From Acholoe squamosa (lineage: Eukaryota > Annelida > Polychaeta > Phyllodocida > Polynoidae), in assembly GCA_949317995.1 (NCBI GenBank), contig OX439049.1, positions 64,717,247-64,781,246 on the forward strand: a stretch of DNA of 64,000 nucleotides, written 5' to 3'. Shown piece by piece: positions 11,788 to 21,854 of the stretch. Each line of letters opens with the position of its first letter. Position 1 is the stretch's first letter. The position numbers were made by a program, and so were the translations under genes. The notes beneath the pieces were generated by a model. The model was not told where the DNA came from. It searched no databases and saw only the letters and a program-made list of their open reading frames with translations.

Positions 11788-12827
11788 TAGGATATATTTG
11801 CGTGGATTTGTTATGATGATGTAACATTATATAAATTGAAACTTATATATGTGGAATCATCTATGATATTGTAAGAATACTGTATTTTAATACATATTTG
11901 CTTGTTAACTTTGAAATGTTTGTGGTAGCCTGTGGTTACTACAGACTGCTTGGAGGTGGAGTTAGGAAAAGGTGTGAAAACTTGTCAGATTTAGCCATAA
12001 TCCATACAGGCTGTAGTGGTGCAAGCTGGGACTTACTTCAGGGTGTGGGAAGCTAGGTATAATGGAAGGTGTAATAGCAATGTGTGAAATCTCCTAGAGG
12101 AGGAGTATATATAGAGTTGACTTCTCAGTGGAGAGACACACCCCTTACCAGAGTCAGGACAGGATATTAGGACAGCACACAGCAGCCAAGAGCACCATGG
12201 AGGAGGCATGGTTGAGGTTTGGGTGTAGCTCTGTCCTGGGGCAGGAACAGTTACATAGGTGCAGTAGTCCCAACAAAAGGACCTTAGGCAGGTATGAGGT
12301 TGAGTTACACCTTGGAACTGAGGAGGCCAGCCTGGACTGTCTCGGGTGGGTGAGGTGCTAGGAAGGCATTTTTCCCAATAAGGTATTGTGATCTTTACTT
12401 TGATTCTGCTTTGTATTGTATCCTTGCTCTATGGTGTTGGAACAGTTGTTGTACATCCACTGTGCTAATGGTTTTGTAGGTGCAGATTGTTATAATCTGA
12501 GTGATATAGCTATGTGCTATGGAGATATTGTTTGACATTGGGAATGTAAATTGAGAGTTGTACATAATTGAAACTATTGAGAATAATTTGTGACATATTG
12601 ATAAAGATATCTCTCGAGATAGTGAATAACACCAATAAATGTATTATGAAACCGCATTCTAGCTCCCTTTTGATATGCAGTAATACATTTAGATCCTAAG
12701 GATTTTGAGAGTTATTAGTAACTGGAATATAGTATAAAGAGTAATATAAATGTTAAGGGGAAAGGACTTGATTCCACCCCCTAATCCAAATTTATTCGGA
12801 GTGGGTGGTTTCACCCTCCCCCTAACA
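11788..12827 (+). repeat. Left LTR of nested element (1,040 bp)
   Basis: It begins TAGGATATATTTGCG and ends CCCCTAACA. It is nearly identical to 13769-14806, with about a dozen differences by eye including a 2-bp indel near 12141. The low divergence implies a recent insertion. It contains a short open frame (12128-12361, 77 codons) that is shared with the other LTR; I do not recognise its product. Confidence 0.85.
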
Positions 12828-13768
12828 TGGCTGGTGGAGTTACCCGGAAGGTTATTCACAAATTTCAATATGTATTCAAAATTCAATAGGCCAAAGCACA
12901 AGTGGTTGAAAGATTGTTCAGAGCATGAAATAGAGCAGTGGTAGCAGTGCTATTATGGATACTAATAGGCAGAGTGAAGTAATCAATACTCTGAGAAAGT
13001 GGTATGGAGTTATTAATCAACCAGGGACATCATGGAGGTTGGCAGTACGTCAGGGAGGTTGGCAGTATGTCAGGAGGGCGAACAGTGCATCAGAGGACTG
13101 CCCAGTGCATCAGAGGGGCACCCAGTACATCAGAGGGGTACTCAGTACGTCAGGGGCATCCAGTGTTCCAGAGAGGCATCCAGTGTCCCAGAGAGACGTC
13201 CAGTGTTCCAGAGATGCATTCAGAGGGGTGTCCAGTGTTCCAGAGAGGCGTCCAGAGTTCCAGAGAGGTGTCCAGTGTTCCAGAGCGGTGCCTAGTACGT
13301 CAGAGGTGTGCCTAGAACGTCAGAGGGGTGTCCAGTGCATCAGAGGGGTGCCCAGTGTGTCAGAGGGGTGCCCAGTGCATCAGTCAGTCATCCAATACAT
13401 CAGAGAGGTGTGTAGACATTTCAAGGGTTATAGGACATCACACATGTATTCACAAATATCAGAGGACTGAGACTAAGAATATATTTTTATTGATTTATAC
13501 TAGGACAATGGAGATGTTTCCTGGTGAAGACATTAATTGTGTATAATTGTATTTATATTATTTGTGTGACAAGGTAGGATCTACAATAAGATCCCGGATG
13601 AGACGTTTTGTACAGAAAATGGGATTTTTTTTTTCTGATCAAGCCTAGTAACTTATATAAAAACAAAAAAAAAATTGAAAATTCTCATAAAAGCGGTAAT
13701 GTATAAAATAACGGTGTGATACTTAGCTTTGAGTGGAACAAAGCATTTTAGTTCCTGAGGTGTAATAT
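12828..13768 (+). other. Interior of nested LTR element, includes 21-bp repeats
   Basis: The 941-bp interior has no retroviral domain. From about 13036 to 13400 it holds an imperfect tandem array based on CAGTGCATCAGAGGGGTGCC and CAGTGTTCCAGAGAGGCGTC (21-bp period). The array is open in more than one frame, giving an apparent 171-codon ORF from 12955 that is repeat-driven. The rest is AT-rich and unassigned. Confidence 0.7.
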
Positions 13769-14806
13769 TGGGATATATTTGCGTGGATTTGTTATGATGA
13801 TGTAACATTATATAAATTGAAACTTATATATGTGGAATCAACTTTGATATTATAAGAATATTGTATTTTAATACATATTTGCTTGTTAACTTTGAAATGT
13901 TTGTGGTAGCCTGTGGTTACTACAGACTGCTTGGAGGTGGAGTTAGGAAAAGGTGTGAAAACTTGTCAGATTTAGCCATAATCCATACAGGCTGTAGTGG
14001 TGCAAGCTGGGACTTACTTCAGGGTGTGGGAAGCTAGGTATAATGGAAGGTGTAATAGCAATGTGTGAAATCTCCTAGAGGAGGAGTATATATAGAGTTG
14101 ACTTCTCAGTGGAGAGACACCCCTTACCAGAGTCAGGACAGGATATCAGGACAGCACACAGCAGCCAAGAGCACCATGGAGGAGGCATGGTTGAGGTTTG
14201 GGTGTAGCTCTGTCCTGGGGCAGGAACAGTTACATAGGTGCAGTAGTCCCAACAAAAGGACCTTAGGCAGGTATGAGGTTGAGTTACACCTTGGAACTGA
14301 GGAGGCCAGCCTGGACTGTCTCGGGTGGGTGAGGTGCTAGGAAGGCATTTTGCCCAATAAGGTATTGTGATCTTTACTTTGATTCTGCTTTGTATTGTAT
14401 CCTTGCTCTATGGTGTTGGAACAGTTGTTGTACATCCACTGTGCTAATGGTTTTGTAGGTGCAGATTGCTATAATCTGAGTGATATAGCTATGTGCTATG
14501 GAGATATTGTTTGACATTTGGAATGTAAATTGAGAGTTGTACATAATTGAAACTATTGAGAATAATTTGTGACATATTGATAAAGATATCTCTCAAGATA
14601 GTGAATAACACCAATAAATGTATTATGAAACTGCATTCTAGCTCCCTTTTGATATGCAGTAATACATTTAGATCCTAAGGATTTTGATAGTTATTAGTAA
14701 CTGGAATATAGTATAAAGAGTAATATAAATGTTAAGGGGAAAGGACTTGATTCCACCCCCTAATCCAAATTTATTCGGAGTGGGTGGTTTCACCCTCCCC
14801 CTAACA
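13769..14806 (+). repeat. Right LTR of nested element (1,038 bp)
   Basis: It begins TGGGATATATTTGCG and ends CCCTAACA, giving the expected TG...CA termini; the left copy has TA at its start. The internal promoter-like TATATATA (about 14086-14093), the AATAAA and the short ORF are conserved from the left copy. Confidence 0.85.
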
Positions 14807-14813
14807 ATGGCAT

Positions 14814-15146
14814 CAAACCGTTGGTTGTAGGCATCTCCACTCGACAGGAATCCTTGCGGGGCCACCTTGTACCTGTAGCGACCCCATGGTGTGATGAATG
14901 TGGTAATGTGATGAATGGGTACTGAGTGATAACCATTCCAAGCATCTGTGATGGTCTTCCTCATACCCTGTGGGATGCGGTCAGCCAGGTGGAAAGGTGT
15001 GGGGACATGATGGGTTTGGCAGACAGAGTGCCGGTTCTATGGCTGCAAGTCCACTGTCCTCCTTGGAGAGCCATCGGCTTTGCCTGTGACCACCATCCTG
15101 TAACACCATGTGGTGGGGGTGTGGGGACAGACCCGTTCAAGTACAC
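14814..15146 (-). pseudogene. Gypsy reverse transcriptase, N-terminal half
   Basis: The minus strand encodes GSPRRTVDLQP (fingers motif), then, after one in-frame stop (TAG near 15040), DAWNGYHSVP, FITPWGRYRYKVAPQGF and GDAYNQRFDAI. These are typical Gypsy reverse transcriptase motifs. The frame stops at the nested LTR element and resumes at 11787. Confidence 0.88.
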
Positions 15147-15659
15147 CTATGGGTACATCTTGTTCCAGATCAACAAATACTTTTTTTCCTGCCAGTGGAT
15201 GGGAACAAGAGCAGGTTTGTGTACAGCCACTGGTGTAGCATTGGGATGTAGCTGGAGAGGTTCACAACGCATGAGGGGTAGTGGCTGATGCTCACACAAA
15301 TTGAACGTGGTGGTGCTGTAGTAGTCAAGGAGCCAGTCTTTTAGAGCCCCCATGTTGTCCTCAGTCGGTGATAGGCCCAATGGCAAGCAGGTGGGTAGGG
15401 GTGGTGGCTGTTCTTGGCGTCTTGAGCATGAGCAATCTGGGTAATCAGAGTCCCCCATAGAGGCCAATGTAGAGAGAGCAGCCGTTGCCGGGAAGTCAGG
15501 ATGAATGATGCCCAGAGCAATCAGGGCCTCCCTGCAGAGGAAGGCTTTCACCATTGTGTCAGACACATAACAAATTAGCCAAGTAGAATGGATGGCCCCG
15601 CCTTGATGACAGGTTGGTGGCGTGTTCAATGGCGTGCCCAAAATTAGCATGATCACCAA
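15147..15659 (-). pseudogene. Gypsy pol N-terminal linker, protease active site not seen
   Basis: The 170-codon frame includes LCREALIALGIIHPDF and FNLCEHQPLPLM, which precede reverse transcriptase in this Gypsy lineage. I find no DTG/DSG aspartic protease triad here or in the overlapping gag frame, so the catalytic part appears to have been deleted around 15600-15660. The frame differs from both the gag and the downstream reverse transcriptase frames. Confidence 0.7.
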
Positions 15660-16887
15660 GAATTGGCGTCAGTTTCACCAAGAGCATCGGGTGAGGTTTG
15701 GATGGCCCGGCTATCCAGCGTCCATCAAACACATAGTGATCGATTGGTGGGGCATGACTACAGGCAGACTTGCGGTGACCAGTACCACTTGGGGAGTCCG
15801 GCAGGCCAGATGAGGCAGAGCACAACTGATCATAGGCATAGGAGGCACTATCATGGACTGAGTTTGTTTCGGGTTTTGTAGAAATGGCCTCTTTCTGGAC
15901 ATCCTTCCTACCCCCACCCTTGGGGCAGACTCTGGATGATTTGTCCCGATGGCCCCAAGCACCACAGGATATGCACTTGCTGCAGCAATTGGTGAAATGG
16001 CCCTTGACGCAGCATTTGCCACAGGTAAAGGTCCATGCTTCACAGCTCCGGGCCCTGGCTCTGCGATCATTTCTGGATGCATGGGCTGGGCTACCACATG
16101 CCCAACACTTTGACACACCTCCTGGACTAACGGGCTTAGCATTGTGGTACAAGGCACCTGTAGAATCCCCCACTGCACACCTGGTTAGTTTCCCTTGTTC
16201 CTTCTGGGCAATAAATGAAACAGTCTCCTCCAGTGTTCTGTCAGTTTTAGGGTCGCCAAGCAGGTCAGATAGAATTTCTGGATCAGCTATGCCCCGAATG
16301 AGATTGTCTCTAATAATTTCCTCACTGAAGTCGAATGTGTGGTCACATCCCGGTTGCTTGATCCCAGCCGAGTAATGACAAAGGGCTGCCTGACCTCTGA
16401 GGCTGGCTAGGAATGTCCAAATGCCTGTACCCGGAGACTGGGTCATCTTGCTGAGACGTATACGATGGACCAGAATGTTCTCATCTTTGACAGCTGGTCT
16501 CCTGATGGCATTCAGAAGATCTGCCTCTGCCATGGTGACCACATCATCTTGAATGTCCCGCATGATGTAGTCGCGAAGGTCACGGTCACAGCAGTAGAAC
16601 AGCGCTGTGGGGATCATAGTGTCATTGATGGTCATACCCACTTTATACATGTCCCACTGTTGTTTGAATGCAGACCACTGGTCAGGGTCACACCCAGCAG
16701 ACAAACTGGGAGGGTCCAGTTTGAGCTTGGGGGTGGCTGCGGGTGCTGCTGGAGGTGGGACTTGAGCCACTGGATGTGCTGACCGGTCATGGATCTGGAG
16801 CACAGCTGTTAGGGCAGCCGCAAAGGCGGCATCCATATCCTGTGACTCCCAGGGGCATCCATCAACCGGGCACTGTGATCCTGGCAT
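15559..16887 (-). pseudogene. Gypsy gag with zinc knuckles
   Basis: This 442-codon minus-strand frame starts at 16887. An acidic/Pro-Ala N-terminal region is followed by a helical capsid-like region (about residues 60-240, e.g. LRDYIMRDIQDD, IWTFLASLRGQAALCHY, RDNLIRGIADPEILSDLLGD). Cys/His motifs then follow: CGKCCVKGHFTNCC fits CX2CX4HX4C, while CWACGSPAH and CISCGAWGH are neighbouring, partly degenerate knuckles. The last ~60 residues run into pol-type sequence (HPMLLVKLTP). It is the longest intact part of the dead element. Confidence 0.88.
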
Positions 16888-16961
16888 CTTGACTATGGCA
16901 GATCAGGTCACCGCAGCTGCTCAGGTCAGGGTTGCTTGCTTATGACGAATAGTAGCAGTCA

Positions 16962-17041
16962 TAAATGAGTATCTTCATCTTCCTGTTCATTCCAAAGGAT
17001 GACTGCCACCTGCGACACATGTATACAAGAATGGTTAGTTA
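16962..17041 (-). repeat. 5' LTR remnant of the Gypsy element (80 bp)
   Basis: It begins TAAATGAGTATCTTCATC and ends GAATGGTTAGTTA, matching both ends of the 289-bp LTR at 8813-9101 but lacking about 210 bp of its middle. The ATAAT target duplication follows at 17042-17046. Confidence 0.82.
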
Positions 17042-17046
17042 ATAAT

Positions 17047-17806
17047 AACTGAACTCGAAGCAGCCAATATCATAATAGGGCTACACACCATGTTATCTAG
17101 GGCAAAACAGGGTTCCCACTATTTAATACACTGTGACCATAAAGGGGCGGTGGATGCCCTTAAGTGGGGCAAGGCAAAAAAAAACACGTTTTAAATGAGT
17201 GTGCATGCGCCACTCGGGCACCACAAGCAAAACTACAGGTCAATCTCACATTCACTTACTTATATCTTCATCATTTTCAAGAAAAGAATATCTGAAGACC
17301 TGAATCATGTGAACAAGTCCATGGTGCAATACCCTTTTGTTTCTATTTAATTCCATTATCAATTGTTGTTTTGACCTAATGACCCATTGAAAACCATATT
17401 GAAATGCTATTAGAACCCTATATTAGGCATGTGAGGCCTATTATGGTGCACTATTGAGCTATTTAGCGTTGTCGACACCAAAGACTAGAATCATAAGATG
17501 TGGCTAATTCTTCTCACACTTATTGTATCACTTAGATATTTCACATGCCTTTAAAGACGATCGAGTAGAATATAAAAATGGATAATTCTGGTATCAGTGG
17601 GTGATCACATGGCCATATATGGTGATCTATGTGGTCCCACATCAAAAACCAAGCAGAAATTTTGCTGAAAATCACAGTTTTTGCAAACTAACAAAAATCA
17701 CATGTCTCCCATAGTAATGAGCCACCATAGAGGTAGGAAAAAAAGCATACTCATTTATAAACTTGATGGGTCAGTATCATGCACTATCTATGAAAAACTG
17801 ATGGTT
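17047..17806. other. No gene seen
   Basis: AT-rich unique-looking sequence without a supported coding region, RNA gene or repeat boundary. Confidence 0.5.
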
Positions 17807-17817
17807 AGAATATTTGT

Positions 17818-17988
17818 GCGGGCTTCCCTAGCCCACTTAAAAGGGTCTATTTCTCCGCTTTCCTATCGCACATATGGGCGGGCACTGACACATTCCTCTG
17901 TGAAATTGTGTAATGTAGTTCTCGCCATGAATATGACCTTAGCTGTCGAAATGGCGTTAAACATCTATTAATCACTCACTCATTCACT
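17818..17988 (+). mobile_element. SINE-like element, copy 1
   Basis: The head is GCGGGCTTCCCTAGCCCACT, then GGGTCTATTTCTCC, GGGCACTGACACATTCCTC, ATGACCTTAGCTGTCGAAA and the tail GGCGTTAAACATCTATTA plus (ACTC)n. A perfect 11-bp target duplication, AGAATATTTGT, lies at 17807-17817 and 17989-17999. This copy lacks about 20 bp around CCCTCAGGATGTGTG. No pol III A/B boxes are evident, so the promoter origin is unknown. Confidence 0.85.
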
Positions 17989-18242
17989 AGAATATTTGTT
18001 CACAAAATATATAGGGCCAAACAGCAATTTTTTTAAACTAATGATTTTTAAATTTTTAATTTGTACTTCTGTGGTAAACTGTGCACTATATTAATGTAAT
18101 ACTATCTACCCTGGCCTGAAAGCGACGAGTTTCATCTTTCATTTGCTGCAAATATTGTGTAAATTGGATGTTTTTTGGCTAAACTACAGCATTTTTTAGC
18201 GAAAATTCGAGAAAAACTAAGTTTTAGGTTCCCAACGTACTG

Positions 18243-18433
18243 GGCTTCCCTAGCCCACTTAAAAGGGTCTATTTCTCCTCTTTCCTATCCCCTCAGGATG
18301 TGTGTGGTGCACATATGCGCGGGCACTGACACATTCCTCAGTGAAATTGTGTAATGTCGTTCTTGCCATGAATATGACCTTAGCTGTCGAAATGGCATTA
18401 AACATCTATTACTCATTCACTCACTCACTCACT
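18243..18433 (+). mobile_element. SINE-like element, copy 2
   Basis: Same head-to-tail structure as 17818-17988, ending in (ACTC)n. The flanking 12-bp duplication CCCAACGT(A/G)CTG is at 18231-18242 and 18434-18445, with one mismatch. Confidence 0.85.
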
Positions 18434-18496
18434 CCCAACGTGCTGCATCGAGCTATAGTTGTCAGCAATTAGTCAATATATGTCATTAATTACTCA

Positions 18497-18528
18497 CCAT
18501 TTGTCAGCAATTAATTGCTGACAAATGG
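18497..18528. repeat. Perfect 32-bp palindrome
   Basis: CCATTTGTCAGCAATT is followed immediately by its exact reverse complement. It would form a 16-bp cruciform or hairpin. It lies 176 bp upstream of exon a; function unknown. Confidence 0.8.
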
Positions 18529-18704
18529 CAATTAATTAAGCCCTTAATTTTTTTCTTTTCATTTTCGAAAAAATTATACAATTATTGGTGTATTTTGAGT
18601 CAATTTCAGTCATCCATGAGTCACCCCAACTGACCGAGACTCATCGTGAGTCATTGTAGCAATTGAAAAAAAATGTATTCATGTGTGTATTTTATATTCC
18701 ACAG

Positions 18705-18814
18705 GTAGAATACATGTTGGTGAAACTGCACCCAGAGGAACGAACTGCTCGCCTACTGCTCAGAGGCACCGAGGTGCTCAGGAAGCTCATCGAGATAGAA
18801 GCCGCCAACTCAGG
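18705..18814 (+). CDS. GCLC: Glutamate-cysteine ligase catalytic subunit, exon a (first visible)
   Basis: Glutamate-cysteine ligase joins L-glutamate to L-cysteine using ATP, the first and rate-limiting step of glutathione synthesis in the cytosol. This exon follows an acceptor (TATTCCACAG) and starts in phase 0 with VEYMLVKLHPEER. It ends with IEIEAANS plus two bases at donor GTGAGT (18815). It corresponds to about residues 51-87 of the human protein. The Glu of VEYM aligns with one of the metal-binding glutamates of the yeast enzyme (Glu52). The exon encoding the N-terminal ~50 residues, including the partner Glu50, was not found upstream. The last ~21 nt and the donor are repeated many times in the following intron. 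Confidence 0.95.
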
Positions 18815-19914
18815 GTGAGTCATAACTCATAGATAGAAGGCACCAACTCAGGGTGAGTCAAAGATAGAAGCCGCCAACTCCGGATGAGTCATAACTCATA
18901 GATAGAAGCCACCAACTCAGGGTGAGTCAAAGATAGAAGCCGCCAACTCAGGGTGAGTCATAACTCATAGATAGAAGCCACCAACTCAGGGTGAGTCAAA
19001 GATAGAAGCCACCAACTCAGGGTGAGTCAAAGATAGAAGCCGCCAACTCAGGGTGAGTCATAGATAGAAGCTGCCAACTCAGGGTGAGTCAAAGATAGAA
19101 GCTGCCAACTCAGGGTGAGTCATAGATAGAAGCTGCCAACTCAGGGTGAGTCAAAGATAGAAGCTGCCAACTCAGGGTGAGTCAAAGATAGAAGCCGCCA
19201 ACTCAGGGTGAGTCATAGATAGAAGCTGCCAACTCAGGGTGAGTCAAAGATAGAAGCTGCCAACTCAGGGTGAGTCAAAGATAGAAGCCACCAACTCAGG
19301 GTGAGTCATAGATAGAAGCTGCCAACTCAGGGTGAGTCAAAGATAGAAGCTGCCAACTCAGGGTGAGTCAAAGATAGAAGCCGCCAGCTCAGGGTGAGTC
19401 AAAGATAGAAGCTGCCAACTCAGGGTGAGTCAAAGATAGAAGGCACCAACTCAGGGTGAGTCAAAGATAGAAGCCGCCAACTCCGGGTGAGTCATAACTC
19501 ATAGATAGAAGCCACCAACTCAGGGTGAGTCAAAGATAGAAGCCGCCAACTCCGGATGAGTCATAACTCATAGATAGAAGCCACCAACTCAGGGTGAGTC
19601 AAAGATAGAAGCCGCCAACTCAGGGTGAGTCATAGATAGAAGCTGCCAACTCAGGGTGAGTCAAAGATAGAAGCTGCCAACTCAGGGTGAGTCAAAGATA
19701 GAAGCCACCAACTCAGGGTGAGTCAAAGATAGAAGCTGCCAACTCAGGGTGAGTCAAAGATAGAAGCTGCCAACTCAGGGTGAGTCAAAGATAGAAGCTG
19801 CCAACTCAGGGTGAGTCAAAGATAGAAGCCGCCAGCTCAGGGTGAGTCAAAGATAGAAGGCACCAACTCAAGGTGAGTTATAAGTCATAGATAGAAGTCA
19901 CCAACTCACTGTGA
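18815..19914. repeat. 31-bp array made of exon a tail plus 5' splice site (~35 copies)
   Basis: Each unit contains GATAGAAGCCGCCAACTCAGG, or close variants, followed by GTGAGTCA. That is the last 21 bases of exon a plus its donor. The basic period is 31 bp (e.g. 19084 to 19115). Some units carry an extra TAACTCA, as directly after the real donor. Variation is mainly GCCGCC/GCTGCC/GCCACC/GGCACC. Reading on from exon a gives an immediate in-frame stop (TCA GGG TGA), so none of the downstream donors would be productive. Confidence 0.93.
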
Positions 19915-20820
19915 GTGGAGCGTATATGGACGAAGGGATACATCTATGCTCGTTTTCCTTGTCATCATGGGTGAGCTACAATTTACAGAAGTTTGCCAAG
20001 ACTTTGCTGCTTTCATGTGAACACCAAGTATAGTACCATAAATGCTGTACCGCGCAGTGCCGCACTGCAAGATAACATGACGCGCAGTGGAAAAGGGCCT
20101 TGTCAGTGCCGCTCTAGGGTAACATACTGACCTGGTCGGCCTGTGGGGCCGCAGTAAAAGGTCAGCATGATGTATTAATGCACGGAAGGCTTGGGTGTTG
20201 CAGTACAAGTGGTGGCACCTCTGCACCAGGTAACAGCGGACCATATATTTGTAGTACTCGGTACGGTGGTACCCCTACTCAGTATGCGTGCAGTGTGGGC
20301 GTGTTTTTTTCAGGGTTACAACATTACATGTGTGTAAATACATGTGTGTGTTTTTACTGGGGTAGTGACATTTTTATTCAAAACAGTGCTTTTTATTCTG
20401 CACTTCTATGATGCGATAATGCATCATGCTTGTTGATGTTATTATGATGCGTGAATGCAGCCCTGGTGAGTAACTCACCAGGGTTCATGGATCATTCTAA
20501 TCCTCTTTATGCAGCACACACCAGGGGAGTCGTCATGATGCACCGATGCATCATGCACTGCATTGGTGCATCATGCATGCATTGGTGCATCATGATGTAC
20601 ATAGACCGCGAGGCATGATGCAATCCTTATTGAGCTAAACACAACACACTGTGTCTTTACATAGTTGTTTGTGAGTGTGTACAAACATTCATGTGTACCG
20701 CATCATACCGTCATCCATCAAACCACCATGTCACAAGACGTGAACTCTGTAAGGACAGCATGATGCATCAACACTTATTGTAATCAAACCCTGCAAGCAC
20801 TTTGTGCACCATGCCATCAG
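19915..20820. other. Intronic sequence with CATGATGCA motifs, no exon seen
   Basis: Up to about 20400 there is no recognisable feature. From 20400 to 20640 there are scattered TGCATCATG and GCATGATGC palindromes and CTGGTGAGTAACTCACCAGG, fragments of the piggyBac-like MITE family described at 28547. No coding exon of GCLC fits here. Confidence 0.5.
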
Positions 20821-20892
20821 TAACCCTTTAAGAGTGCATCATGACCAATGGGCATGATGCACTCTTGCATCAGCGGCCTTTAAAGGCTTAAC
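20821..20892. mobile_element. Compact copy of CATGATGCA piggyBac-like MITE
   Basis: This 72-bp copy starts TAACCCTTTAAGAGTGCATC and ends GCATCAGCGGCCTTTAAAGGCTTAA. The ends are inverse CCCTTTAA/TTAAAGG motifs around a GCATCATG...CATGATGC core. It is the shortest copy with both ends in the window. Confidence 0.6.
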
Positions 20893-20984
20893 CACTCACT
20901 ATAAAGGTACTGTAAAATAACCTGCACTTGCTGCCTGCTAAGTTTAGGATTAGAGCCCAAATTCGGTTTCCAGTATTTTCTCAA

Positions 20985-21190
20985 AGAGGGCGGGGGCTGT
21001 GGCTGCACCCTCGTAAAAGCCGCACCCTGAGTTAGGGGGAATGTTATAAGCCGCATCTGGGGGGCGTGAAAATTGATGGTTTAGTACTTCTCTATAGTGT
21101 CAGATAACCTCATATAAGCCACACCATGACTTTAGGAGCCTCCCTATAATCAACATTTTCATTTGGGTTCCATAAATCCATAATAGGGCA
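20985..21190. mobile_element. MITE-like fragment of the TATAAGCCGCACC family
   Basis: It contains CTCGTAAAAGCCGCACCCTG, TATAAGCCGCATCTGG, the internal TAGTGTCAGATAA and a later TATAAGCCACACC. This matches the order in the copy at 29554-29772. The right end is decayed. Confidence 0.55.
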
Positions 21191-21462
21191 TAGATGAAGC
21201 ACTTGTCAGTTACCCCTTTATCCACACATGAACACTTGTCAGTTACCCCCTTTATCCACACATGAACACTTGTCAGTTATCAACACATTAATCATTGCTG
21301 ATGTGTAGAAGTGCATCATGCCCTGGCTTGGCATGATGCACCAATCAGGTGCTGGTAAGTCAGCAGCACGTGATTGGTGCATCTTATGAGTGGTAGTTAT
21401 TAGGGTGAGATAGATGAGTGGGCTGCAGCTCCGTTGTAGGTTACTACAGTAGTGTACCTAAA

Positions 21463-21590
21463 GCGGCTATTCCACAGTCGTCAGTCAGCCAAAATTTGGC
21501 TGATCCTTTTATTTTTGATATTGCAAAAGTATCAAAAAAATCGTTCGGATCAGCAAAAATTTGGGTGACCAACGGCAGTGGAATAGCCGC
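21463..21590. mobile_element. 128-bp MITE with GCGGCTATTCCAC termini
   Basis: The left end GCGGCTATTCCACAGTCGTC and right end GGCAGTGGAATAGCCGC are inverted repeats. Inner GCCAAAATTTGGCTGATCC pairs with GGATCAGCAAAAATTTGG. There is no coding capacity. It lies 96 bp upstream of exon b, inside the intron. Confidence 0.75.
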
Positions 21591-21686
21591 ATTAGTACTG
21601 ATAATGCAGCAGCAGGTGCTGAGAGAATTGGTCAGACCCCAAGCTGAGGAAAGACTGAGTTAAAACTTTTGTACTTGTGTTTTCAG

Positions 21687-21806
21687 AGACAACCCGACAA
21701 AATGGGTTCCAGAGTTTGCGGAGTACATGGTGGAAGGGACGCCGGGCAAACCTTACGGACACCGCATCGCGCACTTCAACATGGTGGAAGCCAACATGAA
21801 ATACAG
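21687..21806 (+). CDS. GCLC: Glutamate-cysteine ligase catalytic subunit, exon b
   Basis: The acceptor is TTGTGTTTTCAG and the donor is GTCAGT at 21807. The phase joins exactly to exon a (GG + A). The product includes [20 protein letters not shown] and [12 protein letters not shown], corresponding to human residues of about 88-127. The two Glu of [10 protein letters not shown] are seven residues apart, as are Glu96 and Glu103 of the yeast/human enzymes, which bind the catalytic Mg. EGTPG(K/Q)PYG is strongly conserved in the family. Confidence 0.96.
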
Positions 21807-21854
21807 GTCAGTGTCTGTCATCATGATGAGCCTATGAAGTACTCGCTTGGACTG

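Larger units (their letters stand above)
11788..14806 (+). mobile_element. Nested non-autonomous LTR element (3.0 kb)
   Basis: Two direct repeats of about 1.04 kb flank a 941-bp interior with no gag or pol. The element splits the Gypsy reverse transcriptase. It is flanked by an imperfect 7-bp duplication (ATGGTAT at 11781-11787, ATGGCAT at 14807-14813), and excision restores the host reading frame. The + orientation is suggested by a TATATATA box (12106-12113) and an AATAAA signal (12634-12639) in each repeat, and by TGG directly after the left repeat, as in a tRNA primer-binding site. A convincing polypurine tract is not visible, so the class assignment is probable rather than certain. Confidence 0.8.
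8813..17041 (-). mobile_element. Decayed Ty3/Gypsy LTR retrotransposon (with nested insertion)
   Basis: Reading on the minus strand, the order is 5' LTR remnant, gag with zinc knuckles, a protease/linker region, reverse transcriptase, RNase H, integrase, polypurine tract and 3' LTR. This is the Ty3/Gypsy order. A perfect 5-bp target duplication, ATAAT, flanks it at 8808-8812 and 17042-17046. The coding region is broken by several stops and frameshifts and by a 3-kb element inserted in the reverse transcriptase (11788-14806). Removing that insert leaves about 5.2 kb. No intact open frame remains, so the copy is dead. Confidence 0.92.

Noticed and set aside
15884..16375. 163-codon + strand ORF opposite gag
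   Set aside because: Antisense shadow of the gag frame, whose minus-strand product has recognisable capsid and zinc-knuckle motifs.
3108..18704. Search for the missing first GCLC exon (N-terminal ~50 residues ending WGDE-like)
   Set aside because: No + strand segment with that motif followed by a GT donor in the right phase was found. It probably lies to the left of the window, but a divergent short exon could have been missed.
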